Made by a program: the position numbers and the translations under genes
The notes under the pieces: model-generated
Seen by the model: only the letters and a program-made list of their open reading frames with translations
Database searches by the model: none
What the model was told of the DNA's origin: nothing
Shown here: piece after piece, positions 60,806-64,000 of the stretch
How the letters are laid out: each line of letters starts with the position of its first letter
Position numbering within the stretch: the first letter of the stretch is position 1
From: Coriaria nepalensis
Taxonomy: Eukaryota; Streptophyta; Magnoliopsida; Cucurbitales; Coriariaceae
Assembly (NCBI GenBank): GCA_027186245.1
Contig: CP114500.1
Coordinates: 2,986,001-3,050,000 of the forward strand
Direction of reading: 5' to 3'
Length of the DNA: 64,000 bases

Positions 60806-62143
60806 GTTTGTTCTTTAATGTATCATGCAATGTTCTTCTTCCCCTATCTAGTTCATTCATTTACTAATGCCATACCCTCTTTTGGAATATGTATAATAAC
60901 AATAATAATTAGCATAAATATCACTTCCGATTCTCTTGACAAAAAGCTAAATTAAAACAACATGAATCTTGACTCAACAATCATATCATGCAATATGAAG
61001 TTTTGAACTACTAGAGTAACGAATCACTCTTGCAAATTTGTAGATTTGGTGTAAACCAACTCAACTTATCGTGATAATCTTCTTATTTGTCCCATTACAG
61101 AAAATTGGGTCCAGTTTATTAAAAAGTAAACCCAAAACCTAAATAATTTGTCCCATATTATTCCTAAAACTAGATTTTTCTTATTAAATCAAGTTGGGGT
61201 TAACTTATCAAATAATCTACAGAGTAAAAATAAGTAATGAATTTGATTAATAGTGAATTGATATGGTATTCCTTTAGGACCATTGACGTCCCCCAGTATG
61301 ACCCAAAATGATATGTGCATTGAATCTTCTTAATTATATGATATGAAAATATAAATTACATATTTTTACTTTATGAAAATTAGGTCAAATATCGGGAGTT
61401 TTAAAAGTATTTTGTGAGTATTTTATTTTATTACCCTCTATTTCACTCAACCAATATTAAGTTAATCACAGTTTTTCCTTTGGGATTAGAAAGGCTCATT
61501 ATCAACCATATTCTAGCATAAGAGATTAATTTGAAAAGATAACCAACCGAAGACACAATCAATGAGCGGAAGATTGTTAAAATTGTCCCATATCAGATCG
61601 ATTGTATCACCGGACAGGTTAAGCCTTCAACTCAAAACATCAACGAGTTAGCACTCAACACAAATCAAGCTCAACCTTTATTTGTTAATGTATAACTTTG
61701 CAGAGAGCTAGAATTGCATTATATATAAAATATATTGTTTAATTTTCTATTTAGCCCACTAAATCTTACTAGCTATTACTCTAAATTAGTTCTTAGAGTT
61801 GTCATTGAATTTATTTCATCATACTTTAAAACGAACAAAGTTTGAAGAACACCTAATGTACCAAATAGTTCTAAAAAATCCAATTTTATAAAGAGGTGGA
61901 AGTTTGATTGAGAAAAAAAAGGAACAGACAAGGAATCAGATATCCAAACAACAAATTAAGGATATGAAAGAAGAGAACGAGAAGAGCAAGAGAGGAGATA
62001 GAAGACTAATTTATTCATTACATTAACCGTTTGATAATCAAGGTTTAATCATTAATTATTATATAATTAATTCAATCATTTGATACTATTCCTTCCTTCT
62101 AAGCCTCTTGCAAGAACTTCCCGCTTAAACCACGTATTGATCA
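60806..62143. other. AT-rich intergenic DNA
   Basis: No gene seen. The last 100-200 bases are probably the 3' UTR of the lipid transfer protein gene. Confidence 0.5.
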
Positions 62144-62629
62144 TCAGTTAATTCTGCCAAGGAAAAAAAAAGAAAAAGAAGAAGATTAAAATAATCATTT
62201 ACCCATAATTAGCTGAAAATTGATATTTTGGACATACTTCGAACAGTCAGTCGAAGGGTCAATCTCGTATGGTACGTCCACGTGGCACTTGTCCGGAAGG
62301 GTAGCAGCGATTTTGATGTCAATCCCAGAAACAGTCTTGAACATCTGCTTCAAACACTGACAAGCACGTTGACGATCATCTTTACTCTTACTAGCATCCT
62401 TTAGGTTCTTCACTCCCGCGCAACATTTTGATGTCGGGTCGAGCCCACTACCCCCTTTCACGTAATCTATACAGGGCGATAAAAACGTCATCACCTGCGT
62501 GCACGTCAGTTCTATTGCATCGTCATCGCCTGGAATTTGATGACGCGGATGATCATCTGCTAGTACTAGTAGTATTGAGGCCGAAATGATCATCACGACC
62601 GCCATTATGATTAGCTTAAAAGCAGCCAT
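62144..62629 (-). CDS. Type-1 non-specific lipid transfer protein
   Basis: Two exons on the minus strand, 62238-62629 and 62144-62153, join at AA/GTATGT...GGCAG/A to give 133 codons ending DCSKIN, the family's usual ending. Without splicing the frame would run into an alien tail. Residues 1-24 are a signal peptide (KLIIMAVVMIISASILLVLA), so the product is secreted to the cell wall. A linker rich in His and Asp follows. The eight-cysteine motif begins at ELTCTQVMTFLSPCIDYV, then SKCCAGVKNL, RACQCLKQMF, DKCHVDVPYEI and DCSK: pattern C-C-CC-CxC-C-C. Members carry fatty acids and lipids across the apoplast for cuticle building and defence. An acidic insert (HQIPGDDDAIE) between signal peptide and first Cys is longer than usual. 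Confidence 0.93.
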
Positions 62630-62701
62630 AATTAACTCCGTTGATCTTCTTTGTTTTGCTTAGTCAATTGTAATGCGCTTATAGTTAACTAAATCCGGAG
62701 T

Positions 62702-62712
62702 GTTATATATAC
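62702..62712 (-). promoter_or_regulatory. TATA box of the lipid transfer protein gene
   Basis: On the minus strand the bases read GTATATATAAC about 75 bases upstream of the ATG at 62629, a normal TATA-to-start distance for a plant gene with a short leader. Confidence 0.6.
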
Positions 62713-63539
62713 ATACAGAGGAAGAGGCGCCGGTGAATAAACGGAATTTTATGCATGCATAAGATGTGATGCGGTTCAATGAATGCTTGCTTGCTTGCAT
62801 GGGCCAACAAAAGGGCGGGAATACTGGCCCCCTAACTTCCCACCTACGTTTTATTACTTATCTTATAAAAAGTTATGTATTTTTATTTATTTTAGAGATT
62901 TACCTATTTTTATTTTAATATTTATAAAAATATATGTAAATTTAAAAATAAATAAAATCTTATTTTATAAATTTGTCCCTCGTTTGTGCATTTTATAAAA
63001 AATTTATTCATAAATTTATTGTATTATATACTTTAACCCACTCTTAGTTTAATATTAATATCTTTTACTTTTTATTTAAAACGAAAATTTTTATCTGTTC
63101 TCATAATTTTTAATTTTCTATTCATATTCTTTTTTCTTACGGTATTCTTTTCGATAAAATTTAGGTTAAATTATCATTTTCATCCTTATACTTTATATTA
63201 ATATTCATTTTAGTCCCTAATAAATTATATTTGAGTCATTTTCGTCTTCTACTCCTCTTGCCGTTAAATACATACACATTGTGTTTAAGCTCAATTAAAT
63301 ACATTCTTGTTTAGGCTCAATTGAATATATTCTTATTTAGCTCAACTAATCTAACAATGGTGAACCTGCGTGTGTGTCTTCTTGTATGTAGCTCGAGCTA
63401 GGCTGAGCCAAACCGTAATATTCGAGTTTCGACAGTATTTGTATATCTTATGAATCACTGGACATGTTAAACTAATTCCATTGAGAACATCAACGAGTAA
63501 ACACAAATATTTGTGTTTGGCAACGAGAAAAAGGGAGAC
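62713..63539. other. AT-rich intergenic DNA
   Basis: No gene recognised. A direct GCTTGCTTGCTTGC run lies at 62784-62797 and the sequence is strongly AT-rich from 62870 to 63240. Confidence 0.5.
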
Positions 63540-64000
63540 ATAAAGTGGGGGCTAGGAGATGACACAGTTAATGTAGTTAGTAGGGAATTAATTCTGAAAA
63601 GTACTCTTAAAGAGCTAGTGAAAGTGCATAACCCTAATGTGGTCTTCATTATGGAGACTAAGAATGGAAGGAGAAAAATTAGATCACGCTAATAAAACTT
63701 CTACATCTATAGATCAATCAAAAACAAACATCCAGTTTCTCAAGCTAATAAGCTTCAACATCTACATCTACATCTATTCAGTCTGGTACTTGAGAGGAAG
63801 ATTTGGAACTTACAGGTTGATCCGAAAGTGAGATCCTTCATCTGAAAGACGTGCTCAGAAGCTCTAGCTATAAAACTCTAATTGTGGAAAAGGAAGTGCA
63901 GTCCCTTACCTATCTGCTTGCTGGAAGAAGAATATGTTGAGCATGTATTGATCCTTTGTGATTGGACTAGCTATGTTTGGTTTGGGGAGAGTGTTGAGCC
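63540..64000 (+). mobile_element. L1-type LINE fragment, internally deleted, runs off the window
   Basis: The plus strand reads ELILKSTLKELVKVHNPNVV then FIMETKNGRRKIRS (about 63585-63690), the start of an L1 endonuclease. Within about 200 bases it jumps to LLEEEYVEHVLILCDWTSYV and WFGESVE (about 63920-64000), the zinc-binding domain normally found after the reverse transcriptase. Almost the whole endonuclease and RT are therefore missing. It continues past position 64000. Confidence 0.75.

Noticed and set aside
1..64000. tRNA, rRNA and known plant microRNA genes
   Set aside because: I looked for tRNA B-box-like GGTTCGAATCC strings, rRNA-conserved blocks and familiar mature microRNA sequences by eye and saw none; a covariance-model scan would be needed to exclude small RNA genes.

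Overview
This window is nuclear DNA of a dicot plant. It is AT-rich. Its genes carry short GT-AG introns, and the gene set is plant-specific: a zinc-finger homeodomain factor, a D-type cyclin, a SAC51-like bHLH with its conserved upstream ORF, a chloroplast-type SAICAR synthetase and a type-1 lipid transfer protein. Gene islands are separated by plant-type Copia, Gypsy, L1-type LINE and long-inverted-repeat elements. I cannot name the species from sequence alone.

Layout: 1-2.9 kb is AT-rich intergenic DNA. A decayed minus-strand Ty1-copia element lies at 2.9-7.3 kb, followed by a small MITE (7.7-7.9 kb). The first gene island is ZF-HD (9.5 kb, +), an FSH1-type serine hydrolase (12.5-13.6 kb, -) and SAICAR synthetase (14.2-16.5 kb, +); the last two diverge from a short shared promoter. 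Next come a broken PPR gene (17.0-18.1 kb, -) joined end to end with a decayed L1 LINE (18.1-20.8 kb, -), a probable solo LTR (about 22.4-23.3 kb) and a small PHD-like zinc-finger gene (24.0-24.6 kb, -).

The most unusual stretch is 26.45-36.40 kb. Its outer arms of about 1.1 kb are inverted copies of each other. The arms and parts of the interior are built from hairpin-forming tandem repeats around a TTTACTCTACGGGTC motif. Several copies of one terminus-like motif occur in opposite orientations. The interior holds pieces of host-type genes: a short-chain dehydrogenase exon (+), an intron-containing PurK half of AIR carboxylase (-) and an unidentified hydrophobic reading frame present in several partial copies. 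I read it as a nested, long-terminal-inverted-repeat transposon complex of foldback or Mutator-like type that carries captured gene fragments.

Beyond it lie a SAC51-type bHLH gene (38.0-39.0 kb, -) with an intact 53-codon conserved uORF split by an intron in its leader; a truncated Gypsy element (45.1-47.5 kb, -); a D-type cyclin (50.3-52.1 kb, -); CutA1 (55.6-57.1 kb, +); an XAF1/TRAF-type zinc-finger pseudogene (57.9-59.1 kb, +) followed by a rhamnogalacturonan lyase fragment (59.6-60.2 kb, +); a lipid transfer protein (62.1-62.6 kb, -); and a LINE fragment running off the right edge.

The genes are mostly independent housekeeping and regulatory loci. One functional echo is that the window holds SAICAR synthetase and a dead copy of the enzyme for the preceding step of purine synthesis, about 15 kb apart. 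All exon structures were read by eye from splice consensus, reading frame and remembered family sequences; no alignment or transcript evidence was available.
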